In this document: positions 32,275 through 40,643 of the stretch, piece after piece
Numbering within the stretch: the stretch's first letter is position 1
Layout of the letters: each line of letters starts with the position of its first letter
Source: Methylibium sp965279545
Lineage (GTDB): Bacteria > Pseudomonadota > Gammaproteobacteria > Burkholderiales > Burkholderiaceae_C
Direction: 5' to 3'
Length of the DNA: 64,000 bases
Assembly (NCBI RefSeq): GCF_965279545.1
Contig: NZ_OZ257250.1
Location: 4,092,001 to 4,156,000 of the forward strand
Translations under genes and position numbers: made by a program
The notes under the pieces: generated by a model
The model's input: the letters and a program-made list of their open reading frames with translations, nothing else
Database searches by the model: none
What the model was told of the DNA's origin: nothing

Positions 32275-32823
32275 ATGCAAGACATCCTGAATGCGCCGAC
32301 CCGCGCCACTCCCACTGCCCAGAGCGCGCCCCGCGTCGACCTGTACGCGCCGATCCACAAGGCCCTGCGCAGCTTCACGGGCGACACGCTGGCCCGCGCC
32401 GGCCGGCTCGACACCGACGATGCCGAAGAGTTCTCCATCACGCTGGGGCAGCTCGACGTGCTGCTGGCCCTGTGCGCCAGCCACATCGCGCACGAGAACG
32501 GCCATGTGCACCCGGCGATCGAGGCCCGCGAGCCGGGCGCTGCGCAACGCATCGCGCACGAGCACCAAGACCACCTGCAGGCGATCGACGATCTCGGCTG
32601 CGAAGCCCGCGCGCTGCGAGGTGCCCCGGCGTCCGAGCGGCCGCTGCGTGCGCTGCGCCTGTACCGCCACCTGGCGCTCTTCATTGCCGACAACCTGCAG
32701 CACATGCACATCGAGGAAACGGCGCACAACGCCGCGCTGTGGGCGCGCTACAGCGATGCCGAGCTGGGGGTCAGCCGTCGATGGAGTGCACCAGCGCTTC
32801 GGCCGCGCCGGGCGACAGGTTGA
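32275..32823 (+). CDS. Hemerythrin-like protein, C-terminally altered
   Basis: A 182-residue product with helical HHE features: an early YAPIHKALR, then SHIAHENGHVHPAIE, RIAHEHQDHLQAID and NLQHMHIEETAHNAALWARYSDAEL. The His/Glu set would bind a di-iron centre for oxygen or nitric oxide. Relatives I know continue after YSDAEL with more helix. Here the last 20 residues (VSRRWSAPALRPRRATG end) do not look like the family and are read through the end of the opposite gene, overlapping it by 53 bases. The C-terminus is probably truncated or shifted. Confidence 0.75.
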   Translation: MQDILNAPTRATPTAQSAPRVDLYAPIHKALRSFTGDTLARAGRLDTDDAEEFSITLGQLDVLLALCASHIAHENGHVHPAIEAREPGAAQRIAHEHQDHLQAIDDLGCEARALRGAPASERPLRALRLYRHLALFIADNLQHMHIEETAHNAALWARYSDAELGVSRRWSAPALRPRRATG

Positions 32824-33619
32824 GCAACTGGGCGATCGCCGCCAGGTCGTCGGGCACCGCGGGGTTCTGCCACCCGCGCAGCGGATCCTCGGTGTGGCGC
32901 GCGAGCCGGATCGCCAGGACCACGTTCTGCACCTGGGGCTGGGCCGCCTGGCTGTCGTCGGCAATGCGCACCAGCAGATCGGGCAGCGCCCACGCATGCA
33001 TCAGGGCTTGCTGCAGCGTGAGCAGGTCGATGTTCAACAGCTGACGCTGCGCCAGCTCGGAGCGCAGGCTCGGGTCGGCCTGTTGGCGCCGGGCGATCTC
33101 GAGCGCCAGCGCGGGCGCGTGGCACCACAGCAGCATCTCGGCGAAATCGTGCAGCAGTGCGACCAGCTGCAGCACCTCCGCGTCGCCGTCCATGCGGTGC
33201 ACGGCGAATGCCACCGAGAAGTTGGCGGCGCGGTGAGCCCGCCGGATCACCCGCTGCAGGCCCGCGAGCGCTTCCGGCTGGCTTGCCAACTGCACCTCGA
33301 CCTGCGGCAGGCCGCTGAAAGCGCCAAAGAATGGGCCGATGCCCATCATCACCAGCGCTGCGGTGACGGTCTCGGGGCCACCGCTGTCGCCGCTACCGCG
33401 CTGGCGGCGCAACTGGGCGACGGTCGCCAGCAGCCGCAAGCTCATCAAGGGGTCGTGCCGAACCGGCTCGACCAGCTGGTGCGCGTCGACATCGCCACGC
33501 ATGGCCTCGACCCGCTCCAGCAACTCCAGCTCTTCGGCCGTCGCCGCCAGCACCGGGATCGGCGCGTCGCTGAACCACGCGGTCCAGGCGGCCAGGTCGG
33601 GTAGGGGGTGGGTGAGCAT
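32771..33619 (-). CDS. HDOD-domain regulatory protein
   Basis: The protein is 282 residues. The middle and C-terminal helices (VDAHQLVEPVRHDPLMSLRLLATVAQLRR, ETVTAALVMMGIGPFFGAF, FAVHRMDGDAEVLQLVALLHDFAEMLLW, then SELAQRQLLNIDLLTLQQALMHAWALPDLLVRI) match HDOD, a catalytically dead HD relative used in signalling and in control of motility, competence and second messengers. No other domain is attached. It converges with the hemerythrin gene and overlaps its end. Confidence 0.8.
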   Translation of the reverse strand: MLTHPLPDLAAWTAWFSDAPIPVLAATAEELELLERVEAMRGDVDAHQLVEPVRHDPLMSLRLLATVAQLRRQRGSGDSGGPETVTAALVMMGIGPFFGAFSGLPQVEVQLASQPEALAGLQRVIRRAHRAANFSVAFAVHRMDGDAEVLQLVALLHDFAEMLLWCHAPALALEIARRQQADPSLRSELAQRQLLNIDLLTLQQALMHAWALPDLLVRIADDSQAAQPQVQNVVLAIRLARHTEDPLRGWQNPAVPDDLAAIAQLLNLSPGAAEALVHSIDG

Positions 33620-33906
33620 GGCGCGAAGTGCCCGCTGGGCGGGGTGGTTTGGGGCGATGCGTTGTTATCGGTCAGAGCTGAAGAAGCTGAAGAAGCTGAA
33701 GGTGATGACGCACGGCCGCCGGCAGCCTTGCAGGTGAAGGTCGTGTCGACGCCTTCGATCCCCGGTGATGCAAGCGCGTGCATTCCTTCACGCCAACGGC
33801 GAGTCGATCGAAGAACGGTCGACCAACGGCGGCTGGTGTCCGACGACCGGTCCGATGCGATCGGAGGTGTCTCGCAATAATTCGGCCTACGAAAGGGCCT
33901 CACGCC
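33620..33906. other. Leader region of the pilin operon
   Basis: No gene seen. Three 9-base copies of GCTGAAGAA-like sequence run near 33676-33702. The start of the pil operon lies downstream, with AAAGGG nine bases before the first ATG at 33907. Confidence 0.5.
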
Positions 33907-34359
33907 ATGAGCTTGTCTTCTTCACTGCGCTGCCGCGATCGAGGGTTCACGTTGATCGAGTTGATGATCACCGTGGCCGTGATAGGCATCCTGGCGGCGG
34001 TGGCCTATCCGAGCTACACCGACTACATCCGCCGCGGCAAGATTTCGCAGGCCACGAGCGATCTCAGTGCGATGCGGGTGCGGATGGAGCAGTACTACCA
34101 GGACAACCGCAACTACGGCCTTACTGGCGGCACTGCCTGCGGAGCGGCTGTCCCGACAACGCCATCGTTCACGTTCACCTGCGCTGCCAGTGGGACAGGC
34201 AACCAGGCTTTCCTGATCACGGCAACGGGCACGGCTGCCGGCGGCATGAGCGGCTACGAGTTCACGATCAATCAAAGCAACGCGCAGCAGACGACGCAGT
34301 TCGCAGGAACGACTGCGACGGTCAACTGCTGGATGAAGCGTCAAGGTGACACGTGTTGA
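33907..34359 (+). CDS. pilE: Type IV pilin, PilE-like
   Basis: A 150-residue prepilin from ATG 33907. The leader is short and ends with Gly13; the mature protein begins FTLIELMITVAVIGILAAVAYPSYTDY with the required Glu at +5. Prepilin peptidase would cut after Gly13. C-terminal Cys pairs (TACGAA, FTCAAS, NCWMK, TC end) may form a D-loop disulfide. It is the first gene of the minor-pilin cluster. A pilE-type gene more often closes such clusters, so the order is unusual. It could be a minor pilin rather than the major one. Confidence 0.85.
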   Translation: MSLSSSLRCRDRGFTLIELMITVAVIGILAAVAYPSYTDYIRRGKISQATSDLSAMRVRMEQYYQDNRNYGLTGGTACGAAVPTTPSFTFTCAASGTGNQAFLITATGTAAGGMSGYEFTINQSNAQQTTQFAGTTATVNCWMKRQGDTC

Positions 34360-34880
34360 TCGGCTTGGCAACGCCTGCCCACGTGCGGCACCGCAGCGCG
34401 GGCTTTACGCTTATCGAGTTGATGGTGGTGATCTCTATCGTGGCCATCAGTGCGGCGCTCGCTGCGCCATCATTTACGCAGATGATTGCGAACTACCGGG
34501 TTCGCAGCGGTGCCGAGAGCATGTTGAACGGGCTGAATCTCGCGCGCGCCGAGGCGGTGCGACGAAATTCCCCCGTCCGATTCGCGATCGTGGTTGGTGG
34601 CTCGGGCTGGAGCGTCAGCCAGATATCGCCGAGCGAGGTGGTGCAATCGCGGTCGAACAACGACTCACCCGGTCTTACTGTCGCGTCCAGCAACTCCAGC
34701 ACGAGCGTGGACTTCTTGCCCACGGGGCTCGTTCAAAGCAGCGGCACGCAGCTGACGCAGATCACGGTGTCGAGTAGCACCACCGGCACCAACACGCGCC
34801 GCATCAACATCTTTGGTGGCGGGTTGATCCGCATGTGCGACCCGGGCGTTGCCACCGCCAACGATCCTCGGAGGTGCTGA
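34353..34880 (+). CDS. fimT: Minor pilin/pseudopilin, FimT/GspH type
   Basis: The frame from GTG 34353 (overlapping pilE by seven bases; TTG 34356 is an alternative) gives 175 residues. After Gly17 comes FTLIELMVVISIVAISAALAAPSFTQM with Glu at +5. The middle has NLARAEAVRRNSPVRFAI, typical of GspH/FimT proteins. FimT-like minor pilins can bind DNA for transformation or prime pilus assembly; which applies here is not known. The stop overlaps the start of pilV (TGATG). Confidence 0.85.
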   Translation: MLIGLATPAHVRHRSAGFTLIELMVVISIVAISAALAAPSFTQMIANYRVRSGAESMLNGLNLARAEAVRRNSPVRFAIVVGGSGWSVSQISPSEVVQSRSNNDSPGLTVASSNSSTSVDFLPTGLVQSSGTQLTQITVSSSTTGTNTRRINIFGGGLIRMCDPGVATANDPRRC

Positions 34881-35344
34881 TGGCAGCTCGATCGCATTTT
34901 CTGCAACGTGGCCGGCAGCGTGGCTTCACGTTGATCGAAATCCTGGTGGCGCTCCTGGTGTTCGCCTTCGGTGTGCTCGGTCTGGTGGGTCTGCAAGCCT
35001 CAGCCATCAGCTTTTCGACCGACGCCCAGGTGCGTGCTGATGCGACGTTCCTGGCGGACCAGCTTTTTGCGCGCATGCTGATTTCGGACCCCAGCATGGC
35101 GGCAAGCTTTGCGCATTACGCGACGGGTGCACCGTGTGCGCCAACCGGCTCCGCATCAACGAACGCGGTGGTGCTCGACTGGCTCGACGAGGTCATCCGG
35201 ATTCTGCCGAACGCCGCCGAGGCGTCTCAGCAGATCATTGTCGATGCCACGACCGGGCAGGTGACCGTGGGCCTGTGCTGGAGCAACGGCCCGAATGGCG
35301 CGTCCCACCAACTCGTCGTGCGAAACCAGGTGCAGTGGCAATGA
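34880..35344 (+). CDS. pilV: Minor pilin PilV
   Basis: A 154-residue protein with a good site, GGAGGTGCTG, before ATG 34880. The leader ends at Gly15 and the mature N-terminus is FTLIEILVALLVFAFGVLGLVGLQA, the standard PilV pattern. The rest is a soluble head with SDPSMAASFAHYAT and CWSNG. PilV joins PilW, PilX and PilE at the pilus tip initiation complex. It overlaps pilW by four bases (ATGA). Confidence 0.9.
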   Translation: MAARSHFLQRGRQRGFTLIEILVALLVFAFGVLGLVGLQASAISFSTDAQVRADATFLADQLFARMLISDPSMAASFAHYATGAPCAPTGSASTNAVVLDWLDEVIRILPNAAEASQQIIVDATTGQVTVGLCWSNGPNGASHQLVVRNQVQWQ

Positions 35345-36558
35345 AGCAATCTCGTTTGAATTTATGCGCGGCGTCTTCGTGCGGCCGTGAGCACGGCTTC
35401 ACGATGGTTGAGTTGATGGTGGCGATTGCCGTCGGACTGATCGTCACGTTGGCAGTCACAGGCGCGGTCCTGACCATGGGGCGCCAGTTCAGGATCACAG
35501 GCGCGAATGTGGCTGCACAGGGCGGTGCGCAAATCGCACTTTCGCTGATGGACGAGGCAGGCCGCTCAGCCGGCGTGGGAATGTTCAGCAATGGCCAGGC
35601 GCTGTGCCCGACATTGAACGCGTGGTACGGGGGGACGATCCGGTCCAACGGCGCGGTGTTCATGCCGGCCCGAATCACCGATGGTGGAAGCAACACAGCC
35701 TCTGACACCGTGACGTTCACCGGAACAAGCGCTGCAGGTGCGCTGTCCGGCACCCCGGTGCTCGACAACACGACCGCTACATCGGTTCGCGTCAGCAATG
35801 CGGGCAACCTTCAGCTAAACGATCTGGCCGTCATCGGCGCGCCAGGATCGAACCAACCCTGTTCCTTGTTTCAGATCACAGCCACGCCGACAGTCGGTAC
35901 CGCGTGTGGCGGTAATGCTACAGGGTGCAAGACGCTGACACGCGCGGTGAACTCGACATACAACCCTGGAGTCGGCACCTTTACCACCGAGCCGAGTTTT
36001 GGTTTCTCGACTGCTGGAAGTGTGTATGGGCCAGCGGTTGTGAACCGCCTTGGCACCGAGTTTCGGCAGGATGCATTTGCGGTGCAATGCGGCTCTCTGG
36101 TTCAGTACAACGCCTTCACCACTGCAGCATTGCCAGCGTGCACTGCCGTTCCGCTCGGTTTCGATGCGGCGGTCAACCCAATCGCCATGGATGTCGTGCT
36201 GATGCACGCGCAATACGGCATCAGCAGCAGTTCGGCCAGCGACATCGTGACCGGATGGGTCGATGCGACTGGAACGACTTGGGCTACCCCAAGCGCTGCC
36301 GATGCTGGTCGAATCAAGGCGGTGCGTGTGGTCCTCGTGACGCGTTCCAAGGAGCCCGATAACACCAACGTGACGGCGGCCGCGTGCACGAACGAAGGAG
36401 GCGTCGTGAATACCGGTCCATGTTCCTTCGCGGACGCCGGCGCACCGGTCATCGACCTCAGCGCCGTCAGCGTGCCTACAGGGCGAACCTGGCGCAATTT
36501 CCGCTATCGCGTTCATCAGGCCATCATGCCTTTACGCAACGTCATCTGGAGCAATTGA
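35341..36558 (+). CDS. pilW: Minor pilin PilW
   Basis: The product is 405 residues from ATG 35341. Leader ends at Gly19, then FTMVELMVAIAVGLIVTLAVTGAVL with Glu at +5, typical of PilW. The large C-terminal domain (about 60-405) carries several Cys and a conserved RAVRVVLVTRS-like strand, here IKAVRVVLVTRSKEPD. The ending WRNFRYRVHQAIMPLRNVIW is usual for PilW of Burkholderiales. It works in the minor pilin complex that starts fibre assembly. Confidence 0.9.
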   Translation: MKQSRLNLCAASSCGREHGFTMVELMVAIAVGLIVTLAVTGAVLTMGRQFRITGANVAAQGGAQIALSLMDEAGRSAGVGMFSNGQALCPTLNAWYGGTIRSNGAVFMPARITDGGSNTASDTVTFTGTSAAGALSGTPVLDNTTATSVRVSNAGNLQLNDLAVIGAPGSNQPCSLFQITATPTVGTACGGNATGCKTLTRAVNSTYNPGVGTFTTEPSFGFSTAGSVYGPAVVNRLGTEFRQDAFAVQCGSLVQYNAFTTAALPACTAVPLGFDAAVNPIAMDVVLMHAQYGISSSSASDIVTGWVDATGTTWATPSAADAGRIKAVRVVLVTRSKEPDNTNVTAAACTNEGGVVNTGPCSFADAGAPVIDLSAVSVPTGRTWRNFRYRVHQAIMPLRNVIWSN

Positions 36559-36559
36559 G

Positions 36560-37183
36560 ATGCGCTATTCAAGCTCTCTGCTGCGTGCTCGGCGGCTTGG
36601 CTATCATGCCAGTCGTCGTCAGCAAGGCATGGTCTTGCTGGTGGTCCTGGTGGTCCTGTCGCTCATGTTCCTGGCAGGCCTGGGTGTGATGCGCGCAGCC
36701 GACACCGGCAATGTGATCTCTGGCAATTTTTCTTTCCAGCAGGCAGCTACGCAAGCGTCCGATCGGGCGCTGACCGATGCCGTGAATGCGCTCGCCACGG
36801 TGGTCATCGGGGGCGGCGGAAACGCTGATGTCAACAATCGCTATCTGGCCCTGCAACAAGCGACGGTCGATTCGCACGGTGTGCCCAGTTCGATCAACTG
36901 GGCGAACGTGAGTTGTGCCGATCCGGCCGGCGCCGCGATCAGCGATTGCAGTTCCGATGTTGGCAACTACCGCATCCAGTACGTGATCGAGCGCAGATGC
37001 TCCAGCAATCCGGACATGGCCAGCGTCGACGACATCCGTGCCAAGTGCGAGTACGAGCCCAGTTCGACGGCGCTGTCAGCGGGAAGCATTGCGTTGCGCT
37101 ATCGGGTGCTGATCCGCGTGCGCGGGCCGCGTGGGACCGACAGCTGGTTCGAAGCCATGGTGTCCGGCCCTGCGTCGACTTAA
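36560..37183 (+). CDS. pilX: Minor pilin PilX
   Basis: The protein is 207 residues. The leader is long with RRQQG, cut before MVLLVVLVVLSLMFLAGLGVM. The +5 residue is not Glu, as is common for PilX/GspK types that sit at the tip. It then has the family segment ASDRALTDAVNAL (about 66-78) and a C-terminal ALRYRVLIRVRGPRGTDSWFEAMV. It starts two bases after pilW. Confidence 0.85.
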   Translation: MRYSSSLLRARRLGYHASRRQQGMVLLVVLVVLSLMFLAGLGVMRAADTGNVISGNFSFQQAATQASDRALTDAVNALATVVIGGGGNADVNNRYLALQQATVDSHGVPSSINWANVSCADPAGAAISDCSSDVGNYRIQYVIERRCSSNPDMASVDDIRAKCEYEPSSTALSAGSIALRYRVLIRVRGPRGTDSWFEAMVSGPAST

Positions 37184-37234
37184 GCCTGCAGCGTCCGAGC
37201 CAACAGACAAGCTGAGATATACGGGAGAGTCAAC

Positions 37235-40200
37235 ATGTCGAACTTGATGCGAAAGCCCACAGGCGTCCTGAAAGCAGGCATCCGATCTGCGCTGCTTCTC
37301 ACGGCCGGGCTCGCGTCGGGCTGGGCTCTGGGGCAGACCATCAGCGATGTACCGCTGGCCGTGAAGAACAATGTACCCCCGAACCTGATGTTCATGATCG
37401 ACAGCTCGGGTTCGATGAATCACATCGTGCCGACCGGACCGTATGACGTGGACACGACCTACATGGCAAACTGCCCGTCAGGAGATCTGGTGCCCTCGGG
37501 ACAGCAGATCGACGTCAACATCGCGACCAGCGGCACAGACAGTGGCAAGCCGCGATTCCGCTACAACAACACCAACTACCTTCATACCACCGTGGCGTCC
37601 TCCGGAGGCAAGTGCTTCCAGAGCAATGTGCTCTACTCCGCCTACCTGAATGGCGGCGAGACAGATGGCAATTTAGGTTCGGCTGCCGTCTACTCAGGCA
37701 ACTATCTCAACTGGTACTTTGGCAATTATGGTGGTTTGCCGATCAGCGGCTGGGGTACTGCACGCAAGCCTCTTGGCGGAGGCAGCCTCGTTCGCACGCG
37801 TACGGAGGTCGCCAAGTCGTCCGCGAAAGCGGTGCTCGATGGGTTGCCGCTCAATATCAGTGGCAGCACAGCGCCGGCCTTGCGCGTCGGCCTCAGCAGC
37901 TACAACGGTGACGACGGTGGAAAACTCAATGTGGCTATCGGTGATCTGAACGCAGCCAAGAAGACCGCGATGAATTCCGGGATCGATGGAATTGCAGCGT
38001 CCGGCTACACGCCCTTGGCGGAGGCCTTGGCCGATATCGGGCGCTATCTGTCGTCCGGCTATGGCGGTAACGTATCTGTAAAAGGCGCGAACGTCGATAT
38101 CGACACGGTGTTCCATCAGAACAGTCGCAATTCGTGTCTCAGCGGTGCGCCGACCTGCAGAACGGCGTCGGTGGCGGACCAGCCTATTCAACGGTGGTGC
38201 CAAAGGTCGTTCACGTTCTTCATGACCGACGGTCTCTCTACGCAAGACATAGCCTTTTCCAACAACACCTATCTGCGTGACTACGACGGAGATTGCTCGG
38301 GTGCCAACGCAGCGAACTGCACCGGCAGTTATGACCGCAAGTTGAACCAGACCTACGAAACAGGCTTGAACGGCTCCGACTATCTCGATGATGTGGCTCA
38401 GGCCTTGTTCGACATCGACCTGCGCCCCGACTTGGTTGCGCCTGACGGGAAAACTAAGAAGAACAACGTCGTTACCTACACAATCGGTTTTGCGGACGAG
38501 GCGGTGCAGAACGATCCGTTGCTGACAAGGGCCGCACAACAGGGCGGAGGCAGGTTCATTCCCGCGCAGAACGACGTGACGCTGACACAAGCGTTCCAGA
38601 GCGCCCTGACCGATGCGTTTGCCAAAAACGCCGCTGCGGCGGCCATTGCGGTAGCGAATGCGCAGATCACCGTCAACAACATCGGCTACGCATCGAGCTA
38701 CAACTCGGGCACCTGGTACGGCGACGTTGAGGCGTATTCGATGGATACGACGACAGGCCTGCAGACTGGCGCGACGCAATGGTCGGCGCGCGACAAGCTC
38801 AATACGCTGACGGAGGCCGGACGCAAGATTGCTTCGTTCAACGGTTCGGTCGGCTTGCCTTTCACCGCAACCAACTTTGGTGGTACGCCCGCCACGCTGA
38901 CCGCGGGCGTCGTCAACTACATCCGCGGGGTACGCATCGGCGAGGGTTCAACCTACCGGACCAGGCAGCACCTGCTCGGCGACATCATCAATGCCGAGCC
39001 CGTGGTCGTCACTTACTCCAGCGGTTCGCCGCCGTCCGCCTACCCGGTTGTCTACCAGGCTGGGAACGACGGAATGCTGCACGCCTTCGACGGCCAGATC
39101 GCCGCCGGTGCGGCCACGCGCGGCCAGGAACTATGGGCCTATGTGCCGCGGCTCGTTCATTCAAAGTTGCATCTGCTTGCGGACCCGCTCTACAACCACC
39201 AGTACTTCGTCGACGGCACACCGGCCACCGCCGAGGTCACTGGCGCCGGTGCCATGCGCCTGCTCGTGGGCGGGTTGGGCAAGGGCGGGGCCGGCTACTA
39301 CGCGCTCGACATTACCAGTCCCAATGCCGCGGACGAGGCTGCGGTTGCCGCTAAGGTGAAATGGGAGTTCAAGCCCGCGAACATGGGCTATTCATTCGGG
39401 ACGCCGCTGATTGTCAATACCGCTGCGGGCTGGCGAGTCGTCCTCGCCTCCGGCTATGGCAATAGCTCGAAGCCCGGCGACCTGGGCGGCAACGGGCAGG
39501 GCTACGTGTGGGTGCTCGACCCCGCGACCGGGACCGTTCTATCGACCATGACCACGGGGGTTGGCTCGGCGACGAACCCCTCCGGTCTGGCGCACCTTGG
39601 CAGGCTTGCCAACTCGACGGCCAGCAGTGTCGTTCGCTATGTGTACGGCGGGGATTTGCTGGGCAACGTGTGGCGGTTCGACCTCGACACCTCCGCGGTG
39701 GTGAAAATCGCGACCGTAACGGACGGCACGGGTGCCTTCCAGCCGATTACGACGCCACCCACCGTGGGGCCGATCTCGGGTAGTAGCAGCAAGGTCTTCG
39801 TGTATGTTGGTACCGGCCGCTATTTTGCGGACGAAGACGTGCCGGGCAATGCGGGGGCCAACATCTGGTCCAGCCAGCGGCAGTCGATGTATGGAATCGT
39901 CGAAGACACGTCCGTCGCGGCGCCGACCTTGCCCAACATCCGGGGCACGAACGGCGCGGCCTGCCCGGCCGATGGTGGCACTGGCGATCTCGTGTGCCAG
40001 TCGACTACCTACAACACCACCACACAGCTGTTCAGCGCGACGACCAATGCGGTGAGCACGACGACAAGGCGCGGCTGGTACGTTGACTTGGCGCCCACCG
40101 TGCTTGCTGGAGGGCGCATCAACGGCGCTTCGGCGCTGACAACCGGTGGCACGCTGGTTTTCGCGGTCAACATTCCCACGAACGTTGTGTGCGACCCCGG

Positions 40201-40456
40201 TGGAAGCAGCTACTTCTTCCAACTCAACGCCACCACCGGTGGAGCCATCGTGCGGGTTCAGGGAGGGAACAGCTACTACGATGCTGGCGGTTTCCTCGCG
40301 AACGCGCTGAGCAGCCGACCACAGATTCTGGACACAGCGGCGGGCAAGCGAGCGGTGTTCCGCGAGTCCGACAAGACCACGGAAAGCAAGCGGGTCAACG
40401 AAACCGAAACGCTGACTGCACCATGGCGTCGCATTTACTGGAGGTCACTCAATTGA
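37235..40456 (+). CDS. pilY1: Pilus tip-associated protein PilY1
   Basis: A 1073-residue protein with GGGAGAG before the ATG and a signal peptide (about 17-33). The N-terminal half is a von Willebrand A-like domain with the MIDAS motif at 56-60 (DSSGS) and, much later, FMTDG. The C-terminal half, from about 575, is a beta-propeller: YQAGNDGMLHAFDGQ, LLVGGLGKGGAGYYALDI and YVYGGDLLGNVWRFDLD. PilY1 caps the pilus and acts in adhesion and surface sensing, often calcium-dependent. It ends the operon before a strong terminator. Confidence 0.95.
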   Translation: MSNLMRKPTGVLKAGIRSALLLTAGLASGWALGQTISDVPLAVKNNVPPNLMFMIDSSGSMNHIVPTGPYDVDTTYMANCPSGDLVPSGQQIDVNIATSGTDSGKPRFRYNNTNYLHTTVASSGGKCFQSNVLYSAYLNGGETDGNLGSAAVYSGNYLNWYFGNYGGLPISGWGTARKPLGGGSLVRTRTEVAKSSAKAVLDGLPLNISGSTAPALRVGLSSYNGDDGGKLNVAIGDLNAAKKTAMNSGIDGIAASGYTPLAEALADIGRYLSSGYGGNVSVKGANVDIDTVFHQNSRNSCLSGAPTCRTASVADQPIQRWCQRSFTFFMTDGLSTQDIAFSNNTYLRDYDGDCSGANAANCTGSYDRKLNQTYETGLNGSDYLDDVAQALFDIDLRPDLVAPDGKTKKNNVVTYTIGFADEAVQNDPLLTRAAQQGGGRFIPAQNDVTLTQAFQSALTDAFAKNAAAAAIAVANAQITVNNIGYASSYNSGTWYGDVEAYSMDTTTGLQTGATQWSARDKLNTLTEAGRKIASFNGSVGLPFTATNFGGTPATLTAGVVNYIRGVRIGEGSTYRTRQHLLGDIINAEPVVVTYSSGSPPSAYPVVYQAGNDGMLHAFDGQIAAGAATRGQELWAYVPRLVHSKLHLLADPLYNHQYFVDGTPATAEVTGAGAMRLLVGGLGKGGAGYYALDITSPNAADEAAVAAKVKWEFKPANMGYSFGTPLIVNTAAGWRVVLASGYGNSSKPGDLGGNGQGYVWVLDPATGTVLSTMTTGVGSATNPSGLAHLGRLANSTASSVVRYVYGGDLLGNVWRFDLDTSAVVKIATVTDGTGAFQPITTPPTVGPISGSSSKVFVYVGTGRYFADEDVPGNAGANIWSSQRQSMYGIVEDTSVAAPTLPNIRGTNGAACPADGGTGDLVCQSTTYNTTTQLFSATTNAVSTTTRRGWYVDLAPTVLAGGRINGASALTTGGTLVFAVNIPTNVVCDPGGSSYFFQLNATTGGAIVRVQGGNSYYDAGGFLANALSSRPQILDTAAGKRAVFRESDKTTESKRVNETETLTAPWRRIYWRSLN

Positions 40457-40475
40457 GGTGAGCACGCCAAGATGG

Positions 40476-40501
40476 AAAAAGGCGCCGTGAGGCGCCTTTT
40501 T
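40476..40501 (+). terminator. Terminator of the pilus operon
   Basis: AAAAAGGCGCC, loop GTGA, GGCGCCTTTTT form a perfect stem with poly-A and poly-T flanks, 20 bases after pilY1. It would work in both directions. Confidence 0.9.
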
Positions 40502-40506
40502 GCTTC

Positions 40507-40578
40507 CTGAAACGCCACCTCTGCAAAGTGCATCAACTTGCCGCTGTCCAACTGATCGATGCCGTTGTGCTGCAGGTA
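40507..40578 (-). pseudogene. Relic of an amn 3' end
   Basis: These 72 bases read leftward as 24 codons, YLQHNGIDQLDSGKLMHFAEVAFQ in pieces, and match the last 24 codons of the complete amn gene (42835-42906) at 17 of 24 residues, in the same orientation. The stop codon is lost and no upstream amn sequence remains. It lies between the pilus terminator and the EF-G-like gene, so the GTPase gene is flanked by direct repeats of amn ends. Confidence 0.75.
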
Positions 40579-40643
40579 TCGGCCGACGTTCGCCTATCCG
40601 CGTCAAACTCAACTCCGCCCGCGGCCTCACTGCGCCCCGCGCC

